This document shows positions 42,324 to 51,031 of a stretch of 64,000 nt of DNA, piece after piece. The translations under genes and the position numbers were made by a program. The notes under the pieces are model-generated. The model saw only the letters and a program-made list of their open reading frames with translations. It ran no database searches and was not told the origin of the DNA. How positions within the stretch are numbered: the first letter of the stretch is position 1; each line of letters starts with the position of its first letter. The DNA comes from Kutzneria kofuensis (GTDB lineage: Bacteria; Actinomycetota; Actinomycetes; Mycobacteriales; Pseudonocardiaceae): NCBI RefSeq assembly GCF_014203355.1, contig NZ_JACHIR010000003.1, forward strand, positions 62,001 to 126,000, given 5' to 3'.

Positions 42324-43334
42324 GTGACGCCTCAACACGGACACGGTCACGGCCACCGGCACTCGCGGTGGGCGAAGCTGCGGCATCTGGTCACGCCGCA
42401 CAGCCATGACAGCGCCGATCGCGTCGACACGGCGTTGGAGACCAGCCGGCAGGGCATGCGGACCCTGGCGTGGTCCTTCGCCGCGCTGTTCGTCACGGCT
42501 GTCGCGCAGCTCGCGGTGGTGCTGGTCAGCGGCTCCGTGGCGTTGCTCGGCGACACCATCCACAACTTCGCCGACGCGCTGACGGCCGTGCCGCTCGGCG
42601 TCGCGTTCCTGCTCGGCCGCCGCGCCGCCACCCGCCGCTACACGTACGGTCTGGGCCGCGCGGAGGACCTCGCCGGGGTTGTGGTCGTTCTGATCATCGC
42701 CGGCTCCGCGGTGGTCGCCGGCTGGCAGGCCGTCGACCGCCTCTTCCACCCGCAGACCGTCGATCACCTCTGGGTGGTCGCCGCTGCGGGTGTCATCGGC
42801 TTCCTGGGCAACGAGATCGTCGCCCGCTACCGCATTGTCGTCGGCCGCCGCATCGGCTCCGCCGCCCTCGTCGCCGACGGCGTGCACGCCCGGACCGACG
42901 GCTTCACCTCGCTCGCCGTTGTCCTCGGCGCCGGGGGAGTGGCTCTCGGTTTCCCGCTCGCCGACCCGATCATCGGGCTCGGCATCACCGTGGCCATCCT
43001 GTTCGTGCTTCGCGACGCCGCCCGTGAGGTCTTCCGCCGGCTCATGGACGCCGTCGACCCCGCCACCATCGACCTCGCCGAGCGCACGGCGTCGGAAGTG
43101 CCGAATGTCCTTGCCGCCGGCCAGGTTCGGATGCGCTGGATCGGCCACACCCTGCGCGCCGAGCTCGCCGTGACCGTCGACGCCGACCTCACCGTCGAGC
43201 AGGCGCACCGCATCGCCCACGACGTCGAACACCGGCTTGTGCATGCCGTTCCCCGTCTCGCCGCCGCCACCGTGCACACCGAGCCCGCCGTCCGCGCCGG
43301 CGACGCCCACCAGACCCTCGCGCATCACCGGTGA
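42324..43334 (+). CDS. Cation diffusion facilitator (CDF) metal efflux transporter
   Basis: The 336-residue protein has a His-rich N-terminus (HGHGHGHRHS), six membrane segments with metal-site residues HNFAD and HARTD, and a C-terminal cytoplasmic domain (about 240-320). It exports divalent cations by proton exchange. It starts 38 bases from the divergent ArsR gene, the normal pair for metal-induced efflux. Its 3' end overlaps the convergent hydrolase by ten bases. Confidence 0.92.
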   Translation: MTPQHGHGHGHRHSRWAKLRHLVTPHSHDSADRVDTALETSRQGMRTLAWSFAALFVTAVAQLAVVLVSGSVALLGDTIHNFADALTAVPLGVAFLLGRRAATRRYTYGLGRAEDLAGVVVVLIIAGSAVVAGWQAVDRLFHPQTVDHLWVVAAAGVIGFLGNEIVARYRIVVGRRIGSAALVADGVHARTDGFTSLAVVLGAGGVALGFPLADPIIGLGITVAILFVLRDAAREVFRRLMDAVDPATIDLAERTASEVPNVLAAGQVRMRWIGHTLRAELAVTVDADLTVEQAHRIAHDVEHRLVHAVPRLAAATVHTEPAVRAGDAHQTLAHHR

Positions 43335-44107
43335 TCTAGGAACTCCCTGATCGCCGGCGCGACCCTGCGGTCGAACATCGTCGTCATGTGATCGCCGCCC
43401 TCGATCGCCAGCAGCGTCGCGTCCGGGATCCCCGCCGCCGTGGCGCGAGCCAGTTCGAACGGGATGATCGCGTCCCGCGTGCCCGCGATCACCAGGGTCG
43501 GCGCCGCAACCTCGCCGAGGCGGTCTGTCACGTCCCAGTTCTGCACCGCCTCGACCAGCGCGAACTCGCCCGGCGCTCGCTTCCTTCCGCCGACGGCCGC
43601 CGCCGCGTACGCCACGAACGTCAGCACGCGTCGAGGCCCCCGCGTCACCAGCCCGCTCGCCGCCCACGGATCGTTCCGCCCCTCCCGCTCGCCCCGCGTC
43701 AGCCGCAGCAGCGTTTTCTTTCCCTGCTCACCCGGTCTGCTCGCGATCGTGCAGAGGATCAGTCGCCGCACCACGTCCGGATGATCGATCGCCAGTTGCA
43801 GCGCCGTCGCCCCGCCGCCCGACGTGCCCATCACGTCCACTGCCCCGTCGAACCGCTCTCGCAACGCCGTCGCGTGCCACCCCGCTAGCTCCGCCAGCGT
43901 CGTCCCCACCCGCATCGCCGGCGGCCGCTGGATGTGGTGGACCCGCCGGTTCAACCCCCGTGCCAGCACTGTCGCCGAGAAGCCCGCCAGCGGCGGCACC
44001 TTCACCGCCAGATCCGCCCCCTTGCCCAGCCCTGGCAACGTGACCAGCGGCGGACCTTCCCCCACCACCACCGCTGTCAACCCGTCGTTCAGCCGCTCCC
44101 CACGCAT
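43325..44107 (-). CDS. Alpha/beta hydrolase
   Basis: The 260-residue hydrolase has LVTLPGLGKG in the oxyanion position, nucleophile elbow MGTSGGGATAL, Asp in AGTRDAIIP and His in EGGDHMTTM. I start at ATG 44107, preceded by AAGGGGGG, rather than the longer frame. The substrate is unknown. It is a single gene facing away from the enoyl-CoA hydratase. Confidence 0.85.
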   Translation of the reverse strand: MRGERLNDGLTAVVVGEGPPLVTLPGLGKGADLAVKVPPLAGFSATVLARGLNRRVHHIQRPPAMRVGTTLAELAGWHATALRERFDGAVDVMGTSGGGATALQLAIDHPDVVRRLILCTIASRPGEQGKKTLLRLTRGEREGRNDPWAASGLVTRGPRRVLTFVAYAAAAVGGRKRAPGEFALVEAVQNWDVTDRLGEVAAPTLVIAGTRDAIIPFELARATAAGIPDATLLAIEGGDHMTTMFDRRVAPAIREFLDHR

Positions 44108-44247
44108 GTTCCCCCCTTGTCCCGTGCCGGTGGAACGCCGCCGACCCCGGCTCGGGTTCCATGCTTGAGCGTGGCTTGACGCGAGGTGCTTCGCCTCCGA
44201 CACACCACTGAGTTTCAAAACGGAACTGTGATGCTACCGTGAGCCCC

Positions 44248-44967
44248 ATGGACGAGATCACCACGGCGGTGGACGGCCCGGCGCTGACGATCACCATCAA
44301 CCGGCCGGCCAAGCGCAACGCGCTGACCACGGCGATGTACCGCGAGCTCGCGACCGCGCTCCGAGACCATCGCGACGTCCGGGTGGTGGTCCTCACCGGC
44401 ACCGGCGGCGTGTTCAGCGCGGGCAACGATCTCGGGGACTTCGTCGGCGACTTCAAGGCGGACGACGCCGTGCGGCAGTTCCAGGAGGCGGTGCTCGACA
44501 CGACGGCGGTGCTGGTCGCGGCGGTCGACGGCCCGGCCGTCGGCATCGGGGCGACACTGTTGCTGCACTGCGATCTCGTGTACGCGACCGAGCGCAGCTA
44601 TCTGCAGTTCCCGTTCGTCAACCTCGGCGTGGTGCCGGAGTTCGGCAGCAGCCTCCTGCTGGCGCAGCGCGTCGGCCGGCAGCGGGCAGCGGAGCTGCTG
44701 CTGTTCGGCGACCGCCTGCCGGCCACCACGGCGCAAGAACTGGGACTGGTCAACGAAGTTCTCGTCAACGTTGAAGAACTGCACACCCGCGTCAAGGACC
44801 GGGTGTCCACGCTGCTGGCGAAGCCGGCCCGGTCGCTACAGGAGACCCGGGCGTTGCTGCACAACACAATTCACCCGCACGACCAGCTCGAGCGCGAATC
44901 GGTCGTGTTCGGGGAACTGCTCGACGACCCGGACACGAAGGCCCGTATCGAGGCGATGCGCCGCTGA
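44248..44967 (+). CDS. Enoyl-CoA hydratase/isomerase
   Basis: The ~239-residue crotonase-fold protein has NRPAKRNAL, the oxyanion loop FSAGNDLGDF, and AVDGPAVGIGATLLLHCDLVYA. The second glutamate (VPEFGSS) is in place. I prefer ATG 44248 to GTG 44239 because a -10-like TACCGT ends seven bases upstream of the ATG, suggesting a leaderless message. It is a single gene; the acyl-CoA pathway is unknown. Confidence 0.86.
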   Translation: MDEITTAVDGPALTITINRPAKRNALTTAMYRELATALRDHRDVRVVVLTGTGGVFSAGNDLGDFVGDFKADDAVRQFQEAVLDTTAVLVAAVDGPAVGIGATLLLHCDLVYATERSYLQFPFVNLGVVPEFGSSLLLAQRVGRQRAAELLLFGDRLPATTAQELGLVNEVLVNVEELHTRVKDRVSTLLAKPARSLQETRALLHNTIHPHDQLERESVVFGELLDDPDTKARIEAMRR

Positions 44968-44985
44968 CCGGCGGCGGTCGGCTCC

Positions 44986-45018
44986 CCGGGCCGGCGCGAT
45001 GAGCGCGCCGCGGCCCGG
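44986..45018 (+). terminator. GC-rich hairpin after the enoyl-CoA hydratase
   Basis: CCGGGCCGGCGCG pairs with CGCGCC-GC-GGCCCGG around a five-base loop, with a two-base bulge. It lies 18 bases after the stop. No T-run is present. Confidence 0.6.
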
Positions 45019-45089
45019 CGAGTAGCGGCGACATCGCCCCAAATGTCCCGGAGATCGAAGTGACCCGGGTCGCCTGGCACACTCGCGTG

Positions 45090-45833
45090 ATGGCGACCCT
45101 GGTGGCGTTCCACGCGCACCCCGACGACGAGGTGCTCCTTACCGGCGGCACACTGGCGAAAGCGGCCGCCGAGGGGCATCGCGTGGTGATCGTCGTGGCG
45201 ACCGACACCATGGTCGCCGCCGACGAGGGGCAGCCGCAGCGCATGATCGAGCTGCGGGCCAGCGCCCACGTACTGGGCGCGCAGCGGGTCGTGCACCTCG
45301 GGTACGCCGACAGCGGTCACGGCCCCGTGCTCTATCCCGACCCGCCGGACCGGCAGCGCTTCGCCCGCGCCGACGTGGACGAGGCCGCCGGCCGGCTCGC
45401 CGAGCTGCTTCGCGAGGAACGGGCCGACCTGCTGCTCAGCTACGACGCCAATGGCGGCTACCGGCACCGTGATCACGTCAAGGTGCACGTCGTCGGCAAG
45501 CGGGCCGCCGAACTGGCCGGTGGCGTGCGGGTGTTGGAGGCGACAGTGCCGCGTGACTTCGTCGTCCGCATGATGCGGCTGATCCGCCTGCTCCGGGTGC
45601 CGTTCGGACACGACCCGGAGGCGTGGGCGAGCGCGTTCAGCCCGTCGAACGCGATCACGCACCGGATCTCCGTGCGGAAGTACGCCGCCCAGAAGCAGTC
45701 GGCGCTGGCCATGCATCGCACGCAGGTCTACGGCGGCGGGCGGCTGGCGGCGGTGATGCGGCTGCTGGTGCGGATGCCGACCAGGCTGTTCGGCCTGCTC
45801 CTGGGCTACGAATGGTTCGTGGAGGAGCCTTAG
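45090..45833 (+). CDS. PIG-L-family deacetylase (LmbE-like)
   Basis: The 247-residue protein has the zinc motif AHPDDE near the N-terminus, LGYADSG, and a second His in YRHRDHVKVH. Family members de-N-acetylate sugar conjugates such as mycothiol precursors or glycolipid intermediates. I start at ATG 45090 (MATLVAFHAHPDDE); GTG 45060 is possible. The stop overlaps the convergent YbhN-type gene by four bases. Confidence 0.88.
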   Translation: MATLVAFHAHPDDEVLLTGGTLAKAAAEGHRVVIVVATDTMVAADEGQPQRMIELRASAHVLGAQRVVHLGYADSGHGPVLYPDPPDRQRFARADVDEAAGRLAELLREERADLLLSYDANGGYRHRDHVKVHVVGKRAAELAGGVRVLEATVPRDFVVRMMRLIRLLRVPFGHDPEAWASAFSPSNAITHRISVRKYAAQKQSALAMHRTQVYGGGRLAAVMRLLVRMPTRLFGLLLGYEWFVEEP

Positions 45834-46873
45834 AAGGCCAGCTCGGGCTCGGCGTCGCGGCGGCCGGTGCGCGGCAGCACGGCGTAGACGGCCCAGCCGA
45901 TCACGGCCAGCCCCAGCCACGTGATGGCCCGGTAGAACAACACGATCGCGCCGGCCGGCGCGGCGGCGATGCCCGCGCCGAGCAACACACCCAGCAGGCC
46001 GGTCTCGGCGAGGCCGGCGCCGCCGGGCAGGATCTGCAGCGCGATGCTGCCCTGCACGATCAGGAAGCCGACGACCAGCGCCGCCCAGGGGATCTCGACG
46101 TCGACGCTGAGCACGCTCGCCACCAGCGTGACGAAGTCGAGGACCCAGCTCAGCAACGCGACGCCCACGAGCGCCAGCCACCGGCGGCCGCTGGGGCGCA
46201 TCGACGCCACGTTGTCCGACAGCGCGATCGCCGAGGATTCGGCGCGCTCGGCCCAGCTGCGGGGCGCGAGGCGGAGCAGGGCGTGCAGGCCGCGGCGCAG
46301 CACGGCCGGGTGCGTCAGCAGCTGCCACGCGCCGATCGTCCCGAAGCCGATGACCAACGCGATCGGCACCGCCACGATGGCCGGCAGCTCGCCGGCGACG
46401 GCCAGCGCCAGCGCGCCGATGACGATCAACGTCACGGTGGTGATCAGCCCGGCCATCAGCACCGACCAGGCGGCGACCGGCCCGTTCACGCCACGCTTGC
46501 GCAGCTGCGTGATGCCGTAGCCGAGCGACCCGGCCCCGCCGACCACGGGCACCGTCGTCGAGACCGCGTTCTGCGCGAAGTTGATGCCCTGCACAGTGCC
46601 GGCCGGCAGCTCGACGCCGCCCACGACCAGCAGCTGCCGGTGCAGTTCCCCATATGCCGCGAGCGCCCCGGCGCCGCTCAGGATCGCCACGAGCAGCCAG
46701 CCCCACTGCACGTGGTCGAGGTGCACGCCGGTCGCGGTGAACTGGGCGACCATGTCCGGGATCCGCCACGCGACCCATCCCAGTGCGGCCCCGACCACGG
46801 CCCAGTGCAGCACGGCGCGCCACGGGAAGACGAACGGCTTGTGCTCTTCGTGCACCCACCCGATAGCCGTCAT
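45830..46873 (-). CDS. YbhN/UPF0104-family (lysylphosphatidylglycerol synthase TM-like) membrane protein
   Basis: The 347-residue protein has about eight to nine membrane helices and the family segments NAVSTTVPVVGGAGSLGYG and QILPGGAGLAETGLLGVLL. This is the flippase-like half of LPG synthases without the transferase domain. Its lipid partner is unknown. Its gene is convergent with the PIG-L deacetylase, so co-transcription is excluded even though a lipid-sugar link is tempting. The next 145 bases hold no gene. Confidence 0.85.
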   Translation of the reverse strand: MTAIGWVHEEHKPFVFPWRAVLHWAVVGAALGWVAWRIPDMVAQFTATGVHLDHVQWGWLLVAILSGAGALAAYGELHRQLLVVGGVELPAGTVQGINFAQNAVSTTVPVVGGAGSLGYGITQLRKRGVNGPVAAWSVLMAGLITTVTLIVIGALALAVAGELPAIVAVPIALVIGFGTIGAWQLLTHPAVLRRGLHALLRLAPRSWAERAESSAIALSDNVASMRPSGRRWLALVGVALLSWVLDFVTLVASVLSVDVEIPWAALVVGFLIVQGSIALQILPGGAGLAETGLLGVLLGAGIAAAPAGAIVLFYRAITWLGLAVIGWAVYAVLPRTGRRDAEPELAF

Positions 46874-47018
46874 CGCCGCCTCCCTCGTCCACCCGAGTCA
46901 ACCTTGCCGTCGGTGAACGAATTTCCGCCAACGGCGGCGATGTGGCCAGCGTCTCTCCGACTCAGGCCGCCCTGTGCCCCTCGCGGACGCGCGAGAGGCA
47001 GGGCGATCGAGGACTTCG

Positions 47019-47588
47019 TCAGCTGACCGTCCATCCGGGATCGCGGCCGGTCAGGCCGAGGACGCGGTGCATGGCCGGCGCCGACTTCGCGACGGCCACC
47101 TCCGGTCCGAAGATGCCCATCTGACGGGCCTGCTCGGCGGTCTTGGCCAGCTCGGCTTCCAGGTACTCGGCGATGTCCGGGTCCACGGGCAGGTCCCGGC
47201 CGGCGGCGCGGGCGAGGTCCCAGCCGTGCACGACGAACTCGCCGGCGACCATGGCGCCGACCAGCTCCGCCGGCAGCTCCATCGGGCCGCCCATGTAAGT
47301 CGTGCCCTCCCAGGCGGCCGGGTCGCTCCACGCCTTGACGGTGGTGGTGATCGAGGCCGTCAGCGCGGCCAGGCAGTCGCCGGTGGTGAGGTCGAGGTCG
47401 GACTCCGCTGCGGCCGGCGGTGCGATGGCCTCCTTGGTCGCGCCGCCGGTCAGGGACGGGGCCCAGAACAGCAGGTGGTTGATCAGCTGCCGGACGGTGT
47501 AGTCGGTGCAGGGCGTCCGGGCCTCCAGGTGCGGTTCGAGTTCCGGGATGAGGTCGAGCAGTGGAGCGGTGGCGCGTTCGATCAGCAT
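47019..47588 (-). CDS. TIGR03086-type (DinB/mycothiol-dependent maleylpyruvate isomerase-like) metal-binding protein
   Basis: The ~189-residue helical-bundle protein has TPCTDYTVRQLINHLLFW (first metal His) and VHGWDLARAAGRD (second His region), the arrangement of the DinB-like TIGR03086 group. These bind a divalent metal and are thought to use bacillithiol/mycothiol-like cofactors, but few functions are known. I start at MLIERAT (47588). It is divergent from the SRPBCC gene with two palindromes between. Confidence 0.8.
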   Translation of the reverse strand: MLIERATAPLLDLIPELEPHLEARTPCTDYTVRQLINHLLFWAPSLTGGATKEAIAPPAAAESDLDLTTGDCLAALTASITTTVKAWSDPAAWEGTTYMGGPMELPAELVGAMVAGEFVVHGWDLARAAGRDLPVDPDIAEYLEAELAKTAEQARQMGIFGPEVAVAKSAPAMHRVLGLTGRDPGWTVS

Positions 47589-47632
47589 GTGCGCAGTCAA
47601 GTCCGCCCTGCCGGCGATGTATTGAACAAACG

Positions 47633-47694
47633 CGACGCGCAACTGATGGTTGCGCGTCGGGTCGTTGGCGGCCTAAGGTGCAACCACTGGTTGC
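47633..47694. promoter_or_regulatory. Two palindromes in the divergent control region
   Basis: CGACGCGCAAC/GTTGCGCGTCG (11-bp arms, 47633-47643 and 47649-47659) and GCAACCA-C-TGGTTGC (47680-47694) share the half-site GCAAC. The second lies 19 bases before the SRPBCC ATG. They are probable sites for the ArsR protein of the operon at 48150. Confidence 0.6.
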
Positions 47695-47712
47695 GAATCC
47701 GAGGGAGACGTC

Positions 47713-48153
47713 ATGGAGTACGGCACCATCGAGCGGGAGATCCACATCGCCGCCACCCCCGAGGTGGTCTTCGAGGTCATCAGCAAGCCGGAGCACCTGG
47801 CCGCCTGGTGGGGCGTCGACGCGCGGTTCGAGGCCGGCACGATGTCCTGGCACCGGCCGGAGCGCTCGACGGTCGTGCAGGTCGACGTCGTCGAGGCGGA
47901 AGCCCCGAAGCGGTTCGCGTTCCGTTGGCTGCAGCCGGAAGGCGAGTCGGCGACCCCGCGGAACTCGTTCCTCGTGACGTTCGAGCTGTCGCCGGCCGAC
48001 GGCGGCACGCTGCTGCGGCTGACCGAGGCCGGTTTTCGGGAGATCGGCTGGGAAGCCGCGAAGCTCGAGGAGCACTACCGTTCCCACAGCATCGGCTGGG
48101 ACGAGCACCTCGCCGACCTGGTGACCTACGCGGCCGACCTGGTGCGGGCATGA
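47713..48153 (+). CDS. SRPBCC (AHSA1-like) domain protein
   Basis: The 146-residue protein has the typical start IEREIHIAATPEVVFEVISKPEHLAAWWG and C-terminal helix GWDEHLADLVTYAADLV. AHSA1-like proteins bind hydrophobic ligands; when paired with an ArsR gene, as here (ATGA overlap), they form a common two-gene unit in actinomycetes of unclear substrate. GAGGGAGACGTC precedes the ATG. Confidence 0.88.
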   Translation: MEYGTIEREIHIAATPEVVFEVISKPEHLAAWWGVDARFEAGTMSWHRPERSTVVQVDVVEAEAPKRFAFRWLQPEGESATPRNSFLVTFELSPADGGTLLRLTEAGFREIGWEAAKLEEHYRSHSIGWDEHLADLVTYAADLVRA

Positions 48154-48497
48154 CCTTCACCATCGACGACGAGCTGTGGGCCGCCCTCGGCGACCCGACC
48201 CGCCGTCGGCTGCTGGACCTGCTGCTGGCCGACGGCGCCGGCACGGCGACCGGCCTCAGCGACCGACTGCCCGTGACGCGGCAGGCCGTCTCGAAGCACC
48301 TCGGCGTCCTGGAGCGCGCCGAACTGGTCGTGTCCCACAAGGACGGTCGTGAGGTGCGGTACGCCGTCAACGAGGCGCAGTTCGCGCGCGCCGTCCGGCA
48401 ACTCGCCCACGTCGGCGCGACCTGGGATGCCCGACTGCGCCGCGTCGCGGCCATCGCCGAGTCGATCCAGGCGAAGCGCCTAGAATCGGGCCGGTGA
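48150..48497 (+). CDS. ArsR-family winged-helix regulator
   Basis: The 115-residue protein has LWAALGDPTRRRLLDLLL and TGLSDRLPVTRQAVSKHLGVLERAEL, an ArsR HTH without obvious metal-binding Cys. This subgroup usually represses its own SRPBCC partner. It starts in an ATGA overlap with it, and its stop overlaps the GTG of the AraC-type gene. Confidence 0.9.
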   Translation: MTFTIDDELWAALGDPTRRRLLDLLLADGAGTATGLSDRLPVTRQAVSKHLGVLERAELVVSHKDGREVRYAVNEAQFARAVRQLAHVGATWDARLRRVAAIAESIQAKRLESGR

Positions 48498-49237
48498 GGG
48501 ACGACCGGGAGCTGCACGGCGCCTGGCGGCGGTTCCAGCGCCACGACTTCCCGCCGCCGTCGCCGGACCTCGCGGCGTACGTGGACCACTACTGGATCGT
48601 CAGCTGGTCGTACGCGGAGCCGTACCGGCAGAAGATCGTGCCCTATCCGCGGGTCAACCTGACCATCGCCGACGACGGCACGGCGGCGGTCACCGGCGTC
48701 GCCAGCGAACACGGAATCCGCGTCCTGGAAGGCGATCGCACGGTTCTCGGCGTCGCCTTCCGGCCCGGCGGCTTCCGGCCGTTCCTCGGCCAGTCGGTCA
48801 GCACGATCACCGACCGGGTGGTGCCCGCGGCGGAGATCTTCGGCCCAGAGCTGCCGCCCGAGCCGACGGTCGAGGCCGTGGAGGAGCTGCTGCGACGGCA
48901 GCGGCCGGAGCCCGATCGGCGGGCGGAGGAGGCGGCGGACATCGTCGCCACCATCGCCGCGAAGCCCGAGATCACCCGGGTCGACGAACTCGTGCGAGCG
49001 TTCGGCATGACCGTCCGCCAGCTGCAGCGGCTGTTCGCGGACTACGTCGGCATCAACCCGAAATGGGTGATCCGGCGCTACCGCCTGCACGAGGTGACCG
49101 AGCGCCTGGCCAAGGGCGCGAAGATCGACTGGGCGGGCCTCGCCGCCGAGTTGGGCTACGCCGACCAGGCGCACTTCGTGCGTGACTTCACCAAGATGTT
49201 CGGGGAGACGCCGACGCACTACGCCCAGCGGTACTAG
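48494..49237 (+). CDS. AraC-family regulator with DUF6597-like N-terminal domain
   Basis: The 247-residue protein has an N-terminal sensor-like domain (DHYWIVSWSY...VNLTIADDG, VAFRPGGFRPFLG, about 20-120) and a C-terminal AraC HTH (FGMTVRQLQRLFADYVGINPKWVIRRYRL, LAAELGYADQAHFVRDF, about 155-245). It starts at GTG overlapping the ArsR stop. Its 3' end overlaps the TetR stop by three bases. Confidence 0.88.
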   Translation: MRDDRELHGAWRRFQRHDFPPPSPDLAAYVDHYWIVSWSYAEPYRQKIVPYPRVNLTIADDGTAAVTGVASEHGIRVLEGDRTVLGVAFRPGGFRPFLGQSVSTITDRVVPAAEIFGPELPPEPTVEAVEELLRRQRPEPDRRAEEAADIVATIAAKPEITRVDELVRAFGMTVRQLQRLFADYVGINPKWVIRRYRLHEVTERLAKGAKIDWAGLAAELGYADQAHFVRDFTKMFGETPTHYAQRY

Positions 49238-49830
49238 CCGGCGAGCCCGCTCAGGTACGCCCGGCAGGTGGCGCGCATCCGGTCCACGGTCATGTTCCGC
49301 GACCCGAGCAGCACCTGGATGGCCAGCCCGTCGATCATCGCCACCACGGTGTTGGCCAGCAGCACCGGATCGCCGTCCCCGATCAGCCCCTGGTCCTGGG
49401 CGTCGCGGAGCAGCCCGATCACGGTCCGCCGCCAGTCGCCGTAGATGCTCTCGTTGAGCTCCTGCAGCTCCGGCTCGCGCAGCCCGTGCACCCACAGCTC
49501 GGCCCACACCCGCCAAGCCGAAACGCTCTCCGCGTCCAGCGGCGCGTACGACTCGACGAGCCTGGTCAGCAGCTCCAGGGGGTTTCCGTCGGCGGCGAGC
49601 ACCGCGGCGCGGCGTTCCAGCGAGTGCCGGAAGTTGTACTCGAACGCCGCGTGCAGCAGCGCCTGCTTGCTGTCGAAGTAGTAGTGGATGGTGCCGGAAC
49701 TGACGCCCGCTCGCGTCGCCACGTCGGTCAGCCGCAGGTCGTGGATGCCGGACTCGGCGATCACCGCGCACGTCGCGCTCAGGATCTGCGCCTTGCGCTC
49801 GGCCTCGACGCTCGGACGCGGCACGGTCAC
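49234..49830 (-). CDS. TetR-family regulator of the adjacent acyl-CoA operon
   Basis: The 198-residue protein has the TetR HTH (ILSATCAVIAESGIHDLRLTD, VSSGTIHYYFDSKQALL). It lies 46 bases downstream of the acyl-CoA dehydrogenase gene in the same direction. The sequence just upstream contains GATAACTGG, also found upstream of the acyl-CoA synthetase gene, so it probably controls both itself and that operon. Confidence 0.9.
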   Translation of the reverse strand: MTVPRPSVEAERKAQILSATCAVIAESGIHDLRLTDVATRAGVSSGTIHYYFDSKQALLHAAFEYNFRHSLERRAAVLAADGNPLELLTRLVESYAPLDAESVSAWRVWAELWVHGLREPELQELNESIYGDWRRTVIGLLRDAQDQGLIGDGDPVLLANTVVAMIDGLAIQVLLGSRNMTVDRMRATCRAYLSGLAG

Positions 49831-49859
49831 TCCTCCCTGCGGGTGTGACCGTGAGTATA

Positions 49860-49884
49860 GATAACTGGCCCGCCGGTCAGAGAT
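49860..49884. promoter_or_regulatory. Degenerate TetR operator before the TetR gene
   Basis: GATAACTGG...CCGGTCAGAGAT resembles the more symmetrical site at 53051-53076, sharing GATAACTGG and GTCAG. It overlaps the stop of the acyl-CoA dehydrogenase gene and lies about 30 bases from the TetR start. Confidence 0.5.
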
Positions 49885-51031
49885 GACGGGAGATCACCAG
49901 CCGCATGATGTCCGAGGTGCCCTCCTCGATCTCCTCCAGCTTCACGTCCCGCATCCACTGCTCCACCGGGAACTCCCGCGAGTAGCCCCAGCCGCCGAGC
50001 GTCTGCACGGCCGCCCAGGTCACGAACATCGCCGTCTCGGACGCGGTCAGCTTCGCCATCGCGGCCAGGCCGGTGACCCGCTGGCCGGCGTCGATCTGGC
50101 GGGCGGCGTGGTGCACCAGCAGCCGCGCCGACTCGATCCGGGTCGCCATGTCCGACAGCCGGAACGCGACCGCCTGGTGCTCGATGATCGGCACGCCGAA
50201 CTGCTGGCGGTGGCGGGCGTAGTCCAGTGCGAACTCGTACGCGGCGCGGGCCGCGCCGACCGCGGCGGCGCCGAGAACGACCCGGGAGATGTCGAAAGCG
50301 CCCATCAGGCCGTGGAAACCGCGGCCCTCGTCGCCGAGCCGGTGCTCCGCCGGCACGAAGACGTTGTCGAAGAAGACCTCCCGGCAGACGATCGCCCGCT
50401 GGCCCATCTTCCGCATCGGCTCGCCGAACCGCAGGCCGGGCGCGTCCCGTTCGAGCAGGAACGCCGTCACGCCCGCGGACCGCTTGCTGCGGTCGGTCTT
50501 GGCGAACACCACGTAGTACCTCGCCGCGCCGGCATTGGAGATCCACGCCTTCTGGCCGGTGAGCTCGTAGCCGCCCTCGACCCGCCGGGCCGTGGTGATC
50601 ATCGACGCCGCGTCCGAGCCGGCGTTCGGCTCGGTGGTGGCCAGGGCCGTCATCGGGGCGTCCGGGCCGGTCAGCGGGGTCAGCCACCGGCGCTTCTGCT
50701 CACCGGTGCCCAGCACGAGGATCGGGTCGGCGTAGAAACCGTTGGAGCACAGCAGGTTCCCGATGCCCGGGTCGCCCCAGCACAGCTCCTCCTGCACCAG
50801 GCACTGGGTGAACACGTCGGTGAAGCCGCCGCCGCCGTACTCCTCGGGCAGCATGAAGTTGGTGATGCCGACCTCGGCGGCCTTCGCGAACAGGTCCACC
50901 GGCGTCACCACGTCCGCCTCGTCCACCTCCCGCGCCCGCGGCCGGATCTCCTTGGCGGCGAAGTCCCTGCACAGCTGGACGATCTGCCGCTGCTCGTCGG
51001 TGAGCGGCCAGGCCGGGAAGTGGATGGTCAT
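49877..51031 (-). CDS. Acyl-CoA dehydrogenase
   Basis: The 384-residue flavoprotein has the FAD-binding ALATTEPNAGSDAASM, a KAWISNAG segment, and the C-terminal EEIEEGTSDIMRL where the catalytic Glu sits in the short-chain and isovaleryl-type enzymes. It oxidises an acyl-CoA to the enoyl-CoA and passes electrons to ETF. Its ATG overlaps the stop of the acyl-CoA synthetase gene (ATGA). The chain length is unknown. Confidence 0.92.
   Translation of the reverse strand: MTIHFPAWPLTDEQRQIVQLCRDFAAKEIRPRAREVDEADVVTPVDLFAKAAEVGITNFMLPEEYGGGGFTDVFTQCLVQEELCWGDPGIGNLLCSNGFYADPILVLGTGEQKRRWLTPLTGPDAPMTALATTEPNAGSDAASMITTARRVEGGYELTGQKAWISNAGAARYYVVFAKTDRSKRSAGVTAFLLERDAPGLRFGEPMRKMGQRAIVCREVFFDNVFVPAEHRLGDEGRGFHGLMGAFDISRVVLGAAAVGAARAAYEFALDYARHRQQFGVPIIEHQAVAFRLSDMATRIESARLLVHHAARQIDAGQRVTGLAAMAKLTASETAMFVTWAAVQTLGGWGYSREFPVEQWMRDVKLEEIEEGTSDIMRLVISRHL

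Noticed and set aside
39972-43667. 1231-codon open frame on the minus strand across kup, arsR and the CDF gene
   Set aside because: It spans three recognisable genes and their promoters, has shadow-type composition rich in D, H, Q, R and E, and lacks any domain.
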